Source: Paractinoplanes pyxinae (lineage in GTDB: Bacteria > Actinomycetota > Actinomycetes > Mycobacteriales > Micromonosporaceae). Taken from it: DNA of 64,000 bases. Positions 43,268 to 52,492 of this stretch are shown here, piece by piece; within the stretch, counting starts at the first letter, position 1, and every line of letters begins with the position of its first letter. The notes beneath the pieces were generated by a model. It worked only from the letters and a program-made list of their open reading frames with translations, made no database searches and had not been told where the DNA came from. The stretch covers positions 124,001 to 188,000 of the forward strand of contig NZ_JAPNTZ010000008.1 of NCBI RefSeq assembly GCF_026626335.1, written 5' to 3'. The translations under genes and the position numbers were made by a program.

Positions 43268-44923
43268 TCAGCGCGGTCCCAGCGCCACCCCGTCCGACCT
43301 GCCGTAGGCCGCGAAGAACCGGTTCCGGAACTCGTCCATCCGCCAGACCGGACCGTTCGCCGCCGGCTTGAGCCCGTCGGTCCACCCCCACGACGCGATC
43401 CGGTCGAGCACCGCCGGATCCTTGGCGATGATCGAGACCGGCACGTCGTGGCTGGCGTTGCGACCCGTGATGATCGACATCGGCTGGTGGTCGCCGAACA
43501 TGATGAGGACGGTGTTCTTGTCGCCGTGGTCGGCCGCCCACGAGGTGAGGCTGTCGACGGAGTAGGCGAGCGTTTTCGCGTACGCGGCCTGGGTCTTGAC
43601 CGGGTCGGCCCAGAGCTCACTGCGCGGCGGCGCCCCGGCCACCTGCGCCTCGTACACCTTGCCGTCGCCGATCGCGTTCCACGGCAGCATCGACGGGATG
43701 TGCGTCCACGGCTCGTGGCTCGAGGTCAGCGTGATCTCGGCCATCAGCGGCTTGGTGGCCTTGGCGTACACGTCGCGCTGGAACTTGTCGAGCACGAACT
43801 GGTCGGGCATCCGCGACCAGCCGAAGTCGGGCCCCTTGTAGCCCATGTTCCGCGAGTCGTACACCTTGTCGTACCCGTAGAAACCGGCCTCCGGCCAGTC
43901 GGTGGTGTTGCCGGGTTCCATGCCCGCGGTCTGCCACCCGGCGTCCTTGAAGGCGCGGGTCAGCGTCAGCCGGTCGCCCTTGACCATCTCGTCGTACCGC
44001 CGCTGCGACGTGATCCACAGCCCGGACTGGAACGAGCCGTGGGCCAGCCAGCTGCCACCGCCGTAGGTCGACGACGTCAGCCAGCCCGTACGCGCGTGGA
44101 ACCCCGCCTTCTCCAGCTTCGCGTTCGACGCGGCCAGGGCTGGGTTCACGATGGCCGACATGCCCGGGTCGGTCAGCGAGCTGTGTCCCAGGCTCTCGAC
44201 CACGCCGATGATCACGTCTTTGCCCTGAAGACCGGAGACAAGGTCAAGGGCGGCAGTTCCCGCGTACGGGTCATGGCTCACAGCCGCAGCGAACTGCCGC
44301 TCGTCGCGGATCGTGACGGGGATCTGCCGCACTGTCGACTTGGCCAGCGTGAGGGCCGAGTCCGAGGCCACCGGCGCGTTGGGGAACAACGTCAGCCCGC
44401 TCAACGCCAGGGCGACCCAGGCCGCGCTCAGCCCGGCCAGCACCCGGCGCGCCGGAACCACGTGCCGCGTGCTCAGTCCGGCGAGGCGCACCGCCGACAG
44501 GACCAAGGCGGCGACCAGCCCGATCGTCAGCACGACAGCACCGATCACCGCGAGGTTCGCGTACGTGCGCCCATCCGTCTCGGTGAGCGCGTTGTACCCG
44601 TCGCGGAGCAGCGGCGTGTCGAGCACCGGGTCGAATTTGCGGCCGAGGACCGTACGGAAACCCGCATTGGCGATTTTGAGAACGACCAGCGCGGCGATAC
44701 CGAGCCCGGCCACGACGGCGAACGGCTTGCGCCACCGGACGGGAAGAGCGAGCACGACAGCGCCGGCGAGGATCAGCTCGATCGGCAGACGCAGGAAAGC
44801 TCCCGGCAGGAACGCGCCCTCCTTGGCCCGGGCCACCGCGTCGGGCACGACCAGCGCGGCCACGATCAGCACGGCCGCGGCCACGGTCAGCAGGCCGCCG
44901 AGCAGGCGACGGATCTTCGGCAA
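43268..44923 (-). CDS. Membrane-anchored sulfatase/phosphoglycerol transferase-like
   Basis: 551 residues. Four or five membrane helices (residues ~5-190) precede a periplasmic alkaline-phosphatase-superfamily domain with GVVESLGHSSL (metal/nucleophile region), LTSSHEPW and MFGDHQP (metal ligands), as in LtaS-like enzymes that move or cleave phosphoglycerol or sulfate groups. The start is a TTG at 44923 with GGGAG seven bases upstream; no ATG or GTG fits. Probably an envelope polymer-modifying enzyme. Confidence 0.8.
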   Translation of the reverse strand: MPKIRRLLGGLLTVAAAVLIVAALVVPDAVARAKEGAFLPGAFLRLPIELILAGAVVLALPVRWRKPFAVVAGLGIAALVVLKIANAGFRTVLGRKFDPVLDTPLLRDGYNALTETDGRTYANLAVIGAVVLTIGLVAALVLSAVRLAGLSTRHVVPARRVLAGLSAAWVALALSGLTLFPNAPVASDSALTLAKSTVRQIPVTIRDERQFAAAVSHDPYAGTAALDLVSGLQGKDVIIGVVESLGHSSLTDPGMSAIVNPALAASNAKLEKAGFHARTGWLTSSTYGGGSWLAHGSFQSGLWITSQRRYDEMVKGDRLTLTRAFKDAGWQTAGMEPGNTTDWPEAGFYGYDKVYDSRNMGYKGPDFGWSRMPDQFVLDKFQRDVYAKATKPLMAEITLTSSHEPWTHIPSMLPWNAIGDGKVYEAQVAGAPPRSELWADPVKTQAAYAKTLAYSVDSLTSWAADHGDKNTVLIMFGDHQPMSIITGRNASHDVPVSIIAKDPAVLDRIASWGWTDGLKPAANGPVWRMDEFRNRFFAAYGRSDGVALGPR

Positions 44924-44985
44924 AGCTGATCTCCCGGTTCGAGCGTGTGGCCTCGGTGGAGATACGGGCCGGAGCCGCTCAAGGT

Positions 44986-46437
44986 TCAGAACGGATAACC
45001 ACGGCTTTTGTCGCGCATCGTGATCCATTGAAGATCGGTGAAGTCCTCGCTCGCGAACTGCAGCCCGAACCGGCCCCAGCCGCTGTCCTTGACCCCGCCG
45101 AACGGCATCTGCGGCTCGTCGTTGACGGTCTGGTCGTTGAGGTGCACGATGCCGACGTCGAGCCGCCGCGCGAGGTCGAGGCTGCCGTACGTGTCGGCCG
45201 AGATGATGCCGGCGGTGAGCCCGAAGCGCGAGGCGTTGGCCCGCTCCACCGCCTCGTCGCCGCCGGCCACCGTCTCGAGCAGCGCGACCGGCCCGAACGT
45301 CTCCTCGAAGGCGATCTCGGCGTCGGCCGGCACGCCGGTCAGCACCGTGGGCCGGTAGCAGGGCGGTTCGGCCACCCCACCGGTCAGCAGCCGGGCGCCC
45401 ATCGCGACCGCCTCGTCGACCCGCCGCGCGACCAGGCTGAGCGCCCATTCGTTGATCAAAGGCCCGACCACCGTACGCGGGTCACCCGGGTCACCCACGG
45501 GCAGGGCGGCCACATTCGCCACGAACCGGGTGGTGAACTCCTCGGCCACCGGCGCCTCGACCAGGATGCGGCGGACGCACATGCAGATCTCGCCCTGGTG
45601 CACGAACGCGCCGTAGGTGGCGGCTTTGACGGCCAGATCGAGGTCCGCGTCGGCCCGCACAATGAGCGCGTTGTGCCCGCTGAGCTGCAGGATCGGCCGC
45701 TTGAGGTGCCGGGCCGCCAGTTCGGCCAGGCGTCGTCCGGTCACCGTCGAGCCGGTGAAACTGATACGCCGTACGAGCGGATGGGTCACCAGTTCCTCGG
45801 CGATCGCACCGGCGTCGCCCGGCGCGTGCGTGACCACGTTGACCGCGCCCGGCGGCAGCCCGGCCTCGGCGAACAGCTCCGCCCAGAGCACGCCCCCGGT
45901 GATCGGGGACTCCTCGGACGGCTTGAGCACCACCGTGTTGCCCAGCGCCAGGGGCCCGACGACCGCCCGCCCGGCCAGGCTCAGCGCCGCGTTCCAGGGG
46001 GCGATGGCCGCCACCACACCGACCGGCCGGCGCACGGCGAGCGCCCGGGTGCCCGGCACGTCGCTCGGCAGCAGTTGCCCGGTCGGCGCGTGCGCCAGGC
46101 CGGCCGCCTGCCGAAGCAGGGACAGGCAGAAATCCAGCTGCACCCGCCCGAAGTACGGCCCGCAGCCGGTCTCTGCCCTCAGGAGGTCGAGCACCTCGTC
46201 CTGCCTGTTTTCGAGGGCATCGGCTGCGCGCAGGAACACGTTCTGCCGCTCGCCCGGCGGCAGCTCGGCCCATCCCGGGAACGCGGCGTGGGCCGCCTCG
46301 ATCGCGGCCCGCGCGTTGTCGGCATCCCCCGAGGCGACTTCGGCAATGACATCGCCGGTGTACGGGTCACGGTCCGCATGCCACCGGCCGTCGCTCACCG
46401 GGGCGCCGCCGATGTGATGCGAGACCTTGGCCGTCAC
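44986..46437 (-). CDS. Aldehyde dehydrogenase with altered general base
   Basis: 483 residues, GTG start. The NAD site (APWNAALSLAGRA, FTGSTVTGRR) and the catalytic Cys (QGEICMC) are present. The conserved Glu of the L-E-L-G-G motif is Gln here (LQLSGHNAL; codon CAG), so ester hydrolysis may be impaired or the product differ. Otherwise it resembles benzaldehyde/vanillin-type enzymes. It is divergent from the IclR gene, with an IclR-type site between. Confidence 0.9.
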   Translation of the reverse strand: MTAKVSHHIGGAPVSDGRWHADRDPYTGDVIAEVASGDADNARAAIEAAHAAFPGWAELPPGERQNVFLRAADALENRQDEVLDLLRAETGCGPYFGRVQLDFCLSLLRQAAGLAHAPTGQLLPSDVPGTRALAVRRPVGVVAAIAPWNAALSLAGRAVVGPLALGNTVVLKPSEESPITGGVLWAELFAEAGLPPGAVNVVTHAPGDAGAIAEELVTHPLVRRISFTGSTVTGRRLAELAARHLKRPILQLSGHNALIVRADADLDLAVKAATYGAFVHQGEICMCVRRILVEAPVAEEFTTRFVANVAALPVGDPGDPRTVVGPLINEWALSLVARRVDEAVAMGARLLTGGVAEPPCYRPTVLTGVPADAEIAFEETFGPVALLETVAGGDEAVERANASRFGLTAGIISADTYGSLDLARRLDVGIVHLNDQTVNDEPQMPFGGVKDSGWGRFGLQFASEDFTDLQWITMRDKSRGYPF

Positions 46438-46456
46438 GCCGGAAGCGTACTTCTGT

Positions 46457-46472
46457 GTTCGAATATTTGGAA
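46457..46472. promoter_or_regulatory. IclR operator, copy 1
   Basis: GTTCGAATATTTGGAA in the 34-base gap between the first aldehyde dehydrogenase and IclR; it touches the IclR start codon. It matches 13 of 16 bases of the site at 47241-47256. Confidence 0.6.
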
Positions 46473-47254
46473 TGACGTCCCAGTCGCTCGAGCGCGGGCT
46501 GCGCATCCTCACCGAGTTCATCGAGAACGGCCCGGTCCTCGGCATCGCCGAGCTGTCCCGGGCGGTCGAGCTCAACCGCAGCACCACCCACCGGTACGTG
46601 GCGACGCTGGCCGGGCTGGGCTTCCTGCAGCAGGACCCGGACACCCGCAAGTACTCGCTGGGGCCGCGGGTGGTCGACCTCGGGTTCGCGGCGATCAGCT
46701 CGATGGAGATCACCGGGGTGGCCGCGGCTCATCTGCAGACACTGTCCGACGAGACCGGCTGCGCGGCGAGCATGGCGGTTCTCGACGGCGCCGACATCGT
46801 GTACGTCGAGCGAAGGCGCAGCCGGCGGCCGGCCGGGCTCGCCGTCGACCTGAACCTGCACGTCGGGTCGCGGCTGCCGGCGTACTGCACCTCGATGGGC
46901 AAGGTGCTGCTCGCCTACCGGGATCCCGTGTCGCTGCGGCCGCTGCTCGACCGCATGGACCTGGCCCGGCGCGGGCCGCGGACGATCACCGTACGCGAGC
47001 AGTTGGTCTCGGCCCTAGCTCAGGTGCGTCAGGCCGGGCTCGCGGTGAATGACGAAGAGCTCGCACCCGGGTTGCGGTCGCTGGCGGCGCCGATCCGCGA
47101 CCGCTCGGGGCACGTCGTGGCGGCCATCAACCTCGCGGTGCAGCTGACGTCGTGGACCACCTCGGTCGACGCGGTGGTGGCCAAACTGTCCGAACCCTTG
47201 CTGCGTACGGCGGCCGAGATCTCGCACCAACTCGGCTACCGTTCGAACATGTGA
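46472..47254 (+). CDS. IclR-family regulator
   Basis: 260 residues. The winged helix is QSLERGLRILTEFIENGPVLGIAELSRAVELNRSTTHRYVATLAGLGF in parts, with the effector domain landmarks GSRLPAYCTSMGKVLLAY and AAPIRDRSGHVVAAINLAV. IclR proteins commonly sense aromatic or small organic acids. It lies between two aldehyde dehydrogenase genes, each with a matching operator, so it probably controls both and itself. Confidence 0.93.
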   Translation: MTSQSLERGLRILTEFIENGPVLGIAELSRAVELNRSTTHRYVATLAGLGFLQQDPDTRKYSLGPRVVDLGFAAISSMEITGVAAAHLQTLSDETGCAASMAVLDGADIVYVERRRSRRPAGLAVDLNLHVGSRLPAYCTSMGKVLLAYRDPVSLRPLLDRMDLARRGPRTITVREQLVSALAQVRQAGLAVNDEELAPGLRSLAAPIRDRSGHVVAAINLAVQLTSWTTSVDAVVAKLSEPLLRTAAEISHQLGYRSNM

Positions 47255-47256
47255 AA
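47241..47256. promoter_or_regulatory. IclR operator, copy 2
   Basis: GTTCGAACATGTGAAA overlapping the IclR stop codon and 44 bases before the second aldehyde dehydrogenase. The coding and operator functions share the same bases. Confidence 0.6.
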
Positions 47257-47299
47257 CACCGTATTGATCGGTGGGAAACGCGTGCTTAAAGTCGCGGCC

Positions 47300-48763
47300 A
47301 TGGCGCTCCTGGACGAGAACCGATGGCACGACCTGATCTTCACCGACGGCGGGTGGCGAGCCGGCAGCGGCGAGACCATCGACGTCATCGAGCCGGCCAC
47401 CGGCGGCGTATTGGGCCGAGTAGCCCTGGCCACCCCGGACGACGTGGCCGCGGCCGCCGATTCCGCAGCCGCAGCTCAGCGCGAGTGGGCCGCCAAGCCG
47501 CACTTCGAGCGGGCCGCCGTGCTGCGCCGGGCCGCCTCGCTCTGGGCCGAGCACGCTGAGGAAATTTCGTGGTGGAACATCCGCGAGGTCGGCGCCGTCC
47601 CGGGCATGGCCGGCTTCTCGGTGCACACCGCCGAGCAGGAGTGCTGGGAGGCGGCGTCGCTGCCCGGCCGCCCGTACGGTGAGCTGATCCCCTCGGGCGA
47701 GCCGCGACTGTCGATGACCCGGCGCTATCCGGTCGGCGTGGTGGGCGTGATCGCCCCGTTCAACGTGCCCATCATCCTGGCCATCCGGTCGGTCGCCCCC
47801 GCCCTGGCCCTGGGCAACGCCGTGCTTCTCAAACCCGATCCGCGTACGGCGGTGACCGGCGGCCTCGTTCTGGCGCGCATCTTCCAGGAGGCGGGCCTGC
47901 CCGACGGCCTGCTCCAGGTGCTGCCGGGCGGCCGGGACGTCGGCGAGGCCGTGGTCACCCACCCGCGCGTGCCGGTCATCTCGTTCACCGGCTCCACCAC
48001 GGCCGGCCGCCGCGTGGGCGAGCTCGCCGGCAGCCACCTCAAGCGGGCCCACCTCGAACTCGGCGGCAACTCGGCCCTGGTCGTGCTGTCGGACGCCGAC
48101 GTCGACACCGCGGTCAACCTGGCCGCGTGGGGCAGCTGGTTCCACCAGGGTCAGATCTGCATGACCACGGGCCGTCACCTCGTACACGAAAGCCTCTACG
48201 ACGACTTCGTGGAGCGGCTGGCCGACAAGGCATCCAAGCTGCCGGTCGGCGACCCCGCCCGCGACGAGGTCGCGCTGGGCCCGGTCATCGACGCCGGCCA
48301 GCGCGACAAGATCCACGGTCTGGTCACCTCAAGCGTCGGCGGCGACGTGCGGCTGGCCGCCGGCGGCGAGTTCGACCAGCTCTTTTACCGCCCGACCGTG
48401 CTGGCCGGCGTGACCGCGTCGACGCCCGCCTTCGCCGAAGAGATCTTCGGACCGGTCGCGCCGGTGGCCCGCTTCGGCAGCCTGGACGAGGCGGTGGCCC
48501 TGGCCGGCGAGTCGGAGTACGGCCTGTCGCTGGGCATCGTCACCCGCGACGCCATGCGCGGCGTCGAACTGGCCGACCGCATCCCGACCGGGATCGTCCA
48601 CATCAACGACCAGACGGTCAACGACGAGGCCAACGCGCCGTTCGGTGGCGTGGCCGCGTCCGGCACCGGTTCCCGCTTCGGCGGGGCCGAGGCCAACATC
48701 GAGGCCTTCACCGAGACCCGCTGGATCACCGTGCGCAGCCAGGCCGCCCAGTTCCCGTTCTAG
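47300..48763 (+). CDS. Aldehyde dehydrogenase (benzaldehyde-type)
   Basis: 487 residues from the ATG at 47300; a GTG at 47282 would add six. All catalytic elements are intact: APFNVPIILA, FTGSTTAGRR, LELGGNSAL (general base Glu) and GQICMTTGR (nucleophile Cys). It oxidises an aldehyde to the acid with NAD(P)+. Close in sequence layout to the enzyme at 45-46.4 kb (both end in a ...FPF tail), so the two probably arose by duplication. Its stop interleaves with that of the convergent sulfotransferase. Confidence 0.93.
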   Translation: MALLDENRWHDLIFTDGGWRAGSGETIDVIEPATGGVLGRVALATPDDVAAAADSAAAAQREWAAKPHFERAAVLRRAASLWAEHAEEISWWNIREVGAVPGMAGFSVHTAEQECWEAASLPGRPYGELIPSGEPRLSMTRRYPVGVVGVIAPFNVPIILAIRSVAPALALGNAVLLKPDPRTAVTGGLVLARIFQEAGLPDGLLQVLPGGRDVGEAVVTHPRVPVISFTGSTTAGRRVGELAGSHLKRAHLELGGNSALVVLSDADVDTAVNLAAWGSWFHQGQICMTTGRHLVHESLYDDFVERLADKASKLPVGDPARDEVALGPVIDAGQRDKIHGLVTSSVGGDVRLAAGGEFDQLFYRPTVLAGVTASTPAFAEEIFGPVAPVARFGSLDEAVALAGESEYGLSLGIVTRDAMRGVELADRIPTGIVHINDQTVNDEANAPFGGVAASGTGSRFGGAEANIEAFTETRWITVRSQAAQFPF

Positions 48764-49854
48764 GTTCTGATCTTCTGGATGCCGCGCTTGACCTTGCCGG
48801 CGGCGCGGCGGCGGAAGCGTTCGATCGGGCTCACGCGGGGCTCGGGCACCAGGCCGTGCAACTGCTCGGCGTGGCTGATCATGCCGATGATGGTCTCGAT
48901 GGCCGTCTCGAGCAGCTGGTCGTGGCGCACCTGGCTCGGTGTGGGCTGCGGCTCGGGGTCGACCGGGCGCAGCTCGGCCAGGTCGCCGACCACCTCGCAC
49001 GGGTAGTCGTCGAGGTCCTTGATCTGCTCCTCGGCCAGATCGAGGACCCACTCGGCGCGCTCCGGTCCGACGCCGAAGCGCAGCTGGTTCTCGCGGTTCT
49101 TGAGTACGGCGTCGACGAGGTGCCGTTGCACCGCGCGCTGGTAGGGCGCCCGGTGCGGGTAGCGGTCGCCCAGCGCCTGGTTGACCCGGCGCAGCACCTC
49201 GACCTCGGCCGCGCCCAGCGAGGTGTTCACGCCCATCGGCACGGTCAGGTCGCAGACGCCGTCCGGGATGCCGATGACCCCCGCGAACCGCCGCCACAAC
49301 GTGTCCCGCGGCGCGCCCGGCCCCGGCACGGTGATCAGGTGCCGGTTCTCGGCGGGCACCAGGTCGCCCCACCGGCGCAGCATCCGGTTGGCCGTGTAGT
49401 GCTCCCAGAAGTCCTCGAACCGCCCCCGCTCCACGGCCGCGATGAAGTCGTCGAAGCTCCACACGCTGCGCGCCCGGATGCTCTGCTGCCACATCGACGG
49501 AAAGGTCCGCCACAGGTCCCGGGCCGCCACGATGATGTGCACCTCGGCCGGCTGCAGGCTGCGCACCGCCCGCGCCGCCTGCGCGCTGGTGGCCGCGCCC
49601 AGCCCCTCGTTGGTGATCACGACGTCCCCCGGCCACGACGCCGCCTTGGCCGTGAGCCGATCCCACGACCAGGCCGGCGTGGCGTGCCAGGGCAGTTCGC
49701 GCAGGTCGGCCATAGCCTCGTCGTGCGCTGAAAACTTGCCGGGCAGCAGGATGCCCGCACGCTGCAACGGCTCCACGTTGTTCCAGAGCACATTCTGGAC
49801 GTAGGTACTACCCGTCTTGGGCGCCCCGATATGAACAAACACGCGTCGTGCCAT
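48760..49854 (-). CDS. Sulfotransferase-family protein
   Basis: 364 residues. The N-terminal 5'-phosphosulfate loop HIGAPKTGSTYVQ and the 3'-side block VHIIVAARDLWRTFPSMWQQSIR are those of PAPS-dependent sulfotransferases; the basic C-terminal tail (RRRAAGKVKRGIQKIRT) is unusual. Acceptor unknown; cell-wall glycan or a secondary metabolite are both possible. ATG at 49854. Confidence 0.85.
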   Translation of the reverse strand: MARRVFVHIGAPKTGSTYVQNVLWNNVEPLQRAGILLPGKFSAHDEAMADLRELPWHATPAWSWDRLTAKAASWPGDVVITNEGLGAATSAQAARAVRSLQPAEVHIIVAARDLWRTFPSMWQQSIRARSVWSFDDFIAAVERGRFEDFWEHYTANRMLRRWGDLVPAENRHLITVPGPGAPRDTLWRRFAGVIGIPDGVCDLTVPMGVNTSLGAAEVEVLRRVNQALGDRYPHRAPYQRAVQRHLVDAVLKNRENQLRFGVGPERAEWVLDLAEEQIKDLDDYPCEVVGDLAELRPVDPEPQPTPSQVRHDQLLETAIETIIGMISHAEQLHGLVPEPRVSPIERFRRRAAGKVKRGIQKIRT

Positions 49855-50228
49855 GCCGCCCCCCAAAGCGCCGTCGTTCGCTTCAGCACAACGTGCGCGA
49901 ACGCCCCAGGTGGCGGCTTTGAATGCATTGTGTAGAACCTGTGATCTTGCGCCTCCCCACAACCCAGCGACGCCCTTTGATCACAAGCCCACCACAGCCA
50001 GCGACCCCGCTCACGGCACACACCCAGCCGCCGCGCGGTCCTTCCTCCAACTTTCACCCACTCGGGTCGTACACACTCACGGCTCGACCAACTCGAGCAG
50101 CGCAACATTTCTCGGACGGCTTGGGCGTCGCAATCGACGTGGTCTTACTTATCGGCACCATGATCGCGGTGCTGTTCCAGTAACCCGCCCGCGGTATGTC
50201 GCAGTGCAACGCTTATTGCTCCCATCAG
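49855..50228. other. Intergenic region
   Basis: About 370 bases, less GC-rich than the flanks, with no confident gene. One plus-strand frame ending at 50183 finishes in a hydrophobic segment (GVAIDVVLLIGTMIAVLF), which might be a small membrane peptide, but it has no ribosome site or clear start. Confidence 0.4.
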
Positions 50229-51344
50229 CTACGCAGAGGATTCCCTGGCGAAGAGGCCGCCGGAGGCCATGAGCGTGATGCGCCGAGCCGCATACTCGGC
50301 AATAGCAGGCCCGTTTCTTCGCGGATAGACGTGCGTCAACCAGACCGGCTTTTTACCCTTAGGCACGAGACGAAGGGATTCCGGGATGGGATAGACGCCG
50401 TGGGCACCGATAGGAGGCTTGTAAGTAACTCGGTGAAGGTCCTGATAGCGGTGATGACGGATGACCAGGCGCCCGAAGGGAATCTTGAAAACATACAGCA
50501 GGCGACGGTCGGACGCCGCGATCAGCCAAGGCACGAAGTCCCCTCCCGGCGTGAGCGCCGATGCCGCGGTAGCTAGAAATCGCACCAGCTCACCAGTCTC
50601 GAGTTCATTCGCCAGCGCCTCGAATGCGCCGGGTGCAACAGTCAACGAGGTGAACGTATCTGTGCGGTGCCGCTTGACTTCCGCTAACCGATCGGGATTG
50701 AAGGCTTCCACAAGATCGTCGACCGCGTGAGGTTGACTTTGCGAAGTCTTCGCTGCTTGAACAAGAGCAGCAGCGGGTATCAGGTAAGCAATCTGTCGAT
50801 GCGGATCGCTATCCGCTGCCGCCGCAATTCCAACCGCAACCGCTCGTTGCGTGTCCCAAACCGGGGTCCCGCTGAAGCCAGGCCGAAACCAATATGCGGC
50901 AAGATTGCGTCCCTCAACCTGCACGTAGTTGTCCGTGCGAACTTCTCCCACAGTCCCAGACACCCATTGCCCCACTCCGCCACCCGAGCCGTCATGGGGA
51001 AAGCCAAGGGCGGCCACCTCAGACCCGAAGCGATGCACGCCGATGGATGCCCAGTCGTCGCTGCCAACGTTCGGCGACTCCAAAATCGCGATGTCGCCTC
51101 CAGATGTACCGTCACCCGGTATCCAGCCGACCACATCCGCGGCCATGCTGCCGCTATGTGGTGAGTCCCTGAACGGGAAGCGGATGGCGATGCTGGCGTT
51201 GGGACGTGCAACCTGCCCCCGGTGGCCGAGTGCGTAGGCGACCACATGCGCGCACGTGAATATCAGCCCGCCTTCGCAGAGTACCCCGGCGCCGACCACA
51301 GCCTGGTCCCCGCGGCGTAATACCTGGACGATCGCCGATCGCAC
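50229..51344 (-). CDS. Trypsin-like serine protease of a predicted conflict system
   Basis: 371 residues. The catalytic triad is readable: His33 (TCAHVV), Asp84 (GGDIAILES) and Ser158 (PGFSGTPVW). There is no signal peptide, so it is cytosolic. Residues ~240-371 form a PH-like C-terminal domain (LIAASDRRLLYVFKIPFGR, KPVWLTHVYPRR). GTG start with a GAGGAAGG ribosome site. It lies 12 bases after a Trypco1-like gene, a pairing described for NTP-dependent conflict systems of multicellular bacteria. Lower GC than neighbours suggests transfer. Confidence 0.85.
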   Translation of the reverse strand: MRSAIVQVLRRGDQAVVGAGVLCEGGLIFTCAHVVAYALGHRGQVARPNASIAIRFPFRDSPHSGSMAADVVGWIPGDGTSGGDIAILESPNVGSDDWASIGVHRFGSEVAALGFPHDGSGGGVGQWVSGTVGEVRTDNYVQVEGRNLAAYWFRPGFSGTPVWDTQRAVAVGIAAAADSDPHRQIAYLIPAAALVQAAKTSQSQPHAVDDLVEAFNPDRLAEVKRHRTDTFTSLTVAPGAFEALANELETGELVRFLATAASALTPGGDFVPWLIAASDRRLLYVFKIPFGRLVIRHHRYQDLHRVTYKPPIGAHGVYPIPESLRLVPKGKKPVWLTHVYPRRNGPAIAEYAARRITLMASGGLFARESSA

Positions 51345-51356
51345 TGTAACCTTCCT

Positions 51357-51686
51357 CTACCTCGACGTGGGCCGCACCCACTTGACTGCCACCTGAAACG
51401 TGGCCTCGCCAGTAGTTTTGGCAATGATTGCGCCCAGATCAGCGGAAAATTTGACGCCGAACGTCAGCTGAGTTTCGTCGGGATGCTGGGGGATTTCGCC
51501 GAGCTTTCGGATCGCAATCGTCGCTGCCGCCACCACTCGGTCGAGCGACTCGGCCAGGGATCTTTCAGCTCGCCGGGCTACCGTCCCGGGCTCGATACCG
51601 ATCGGCACAACTCCAGCGTCGCGGCTGTCCACCTCGATCACCACAGCTCCGTCGTCATTCAGGTCAAAGCCGACCAGCGTGTCCAT
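51357..51686 (-). CDS. Trypco1 (CU044_2847) family partner of the protease
   Basis: 109 residues. It reads as the trypsin-co-occurring domain: GAVVIEVDSRDAGVVPIG, then a helix ERSLAESLDRVVAAATIAIRKL, then TFGVKFSADLGAIIAKTTGEATFQVAVKW. ATG at 51686 with AGGAGG five bases upstream. First gene of the pair; the family is thought to tether or regulate the protease. No NTPase of the system is adjacent here; the nearest NB-ARC gene is at 9.9-11.3 kb. Confidence 0.78.
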   Translation of the reverse strand: MDTLVGFDLNDDGAVVIEVDSRDAGVVPIGIEPGTVARRAERSLAESLDRVVAAATIAIRKLGEIPQHPDETQLTFGVKFSADLGAIIAKTTGEATFQVAVKWVRPTSR

Positions 51687-52033
51687 TCGCGCCTCCTTGG
51701 CTGCACCAGGAGACTAAGTTCCGAAAACTGAGCGAAGTGCCTCCTTTTTGTCTGCCCTTGTGTCAGATCAACGCGTCTGAACACCCAACCCGCCGTCAAG
51801 GTTTCCTAGACACAATGGCTCGGCGCTAAACGGCACGGCGATACAACGGCTTACCGGCCCGACGGCTTTCCGGTCCACGGTGCGCGCGAACCAGCGGTGG
51901 ATGTCCGATCTTGGCTCGGCCAACGCAGAGTTCAGAGTGATCTTCGAGCAGTCCGCGATGGCGACCTCCAGCGACCGAGCACCCCCGTAAGACGAGGCCG
52001 GTCTGTCGCGTTTTCCAAGCCAGAGTGTGGCTG
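51687..52033. other. Intergenic region
   Basis: About 350 bases upstream of the Trypco1 gene and downstream of the YCII gene. No domain-bearing frame is seen; one minus-strand frame has DIHRWFARTVDR-like sequence that may be a decayed remnant. It may hold the promoter of the protease operon. Confidence 0.4.
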
Positions 52034-52402
52034 TCAGCCTTCGGCGCGGCGGAGTATTGCTTCCATCTCTGGGTCTGGCAGCAGTTCGCGCACTTCTTGG
52101 GGGCACTGGCAGGCGGCGGCGATCTTGGCTGCCCACTTCAGCGCCTCGTCGCGCGAAGGCACGTCTACGACTACCAGGCCGCCGATGACCTCCTTGGTTT
52201 CCGGGTATGGGCCGTCGGTTACCAGGCCGTCGGTGGCGACGATGCTCGCCCTTTGGCTTTCGAGGCCGGCGCCGAAGACGAAGACTCCTGCGGTCACGGC
52301 CTCGTCGATCACGGCGTGGGCGGTCTGGCCCACCTCGCCCAGGTCTTCGGGCTTGATGTGGTCCATGCCGCCGTCGTCGAACGTGATCAGGTACCGCGTC
52401 AT
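52034..52402 (-). CDS. YCII-related protein
   Basis: 122 residues of the dimeric ferredoxin-like YCII family: MTRYLITFDDGG at the start, VFGAGLESQRASIV with the family Gly-rich turn, DGPYPETKEVIGGLVVVDV and a C-terminal helix. These proteins often act beside sigma factors or in ring cleavage; function here is unknown. The ATG at 52402 has GGAG eight bases upstream. Confidence 0.88.
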   Translation of the reverse strand: MTRYLITFDDGGMDHIKPEDLGEVGQTAHAVIDEAVTAGVFVFGAGLESQRASIVATDGLVTDGPYPETKEVIGGLVVVDVPSRDEALKWAAKIAAACQCPQEVRELLPDPEMEAILRRAEG

Positions 52403-52492
52403 GCCATGACTCCTTTGCCCCGGCGGCCTCGGCCGGCCGCCTCTCACCTGTTCCACGAACGAGCCACCGCGGACCCGACACCGCGCGACACA

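Noticed and set aside
49923..50183. Small membrane peptide ending in a hydrophobic helix
   Set aside because: No ribosome site, an implausible N-terminal half and no homologue I know; left as a note in the intergenic entry.
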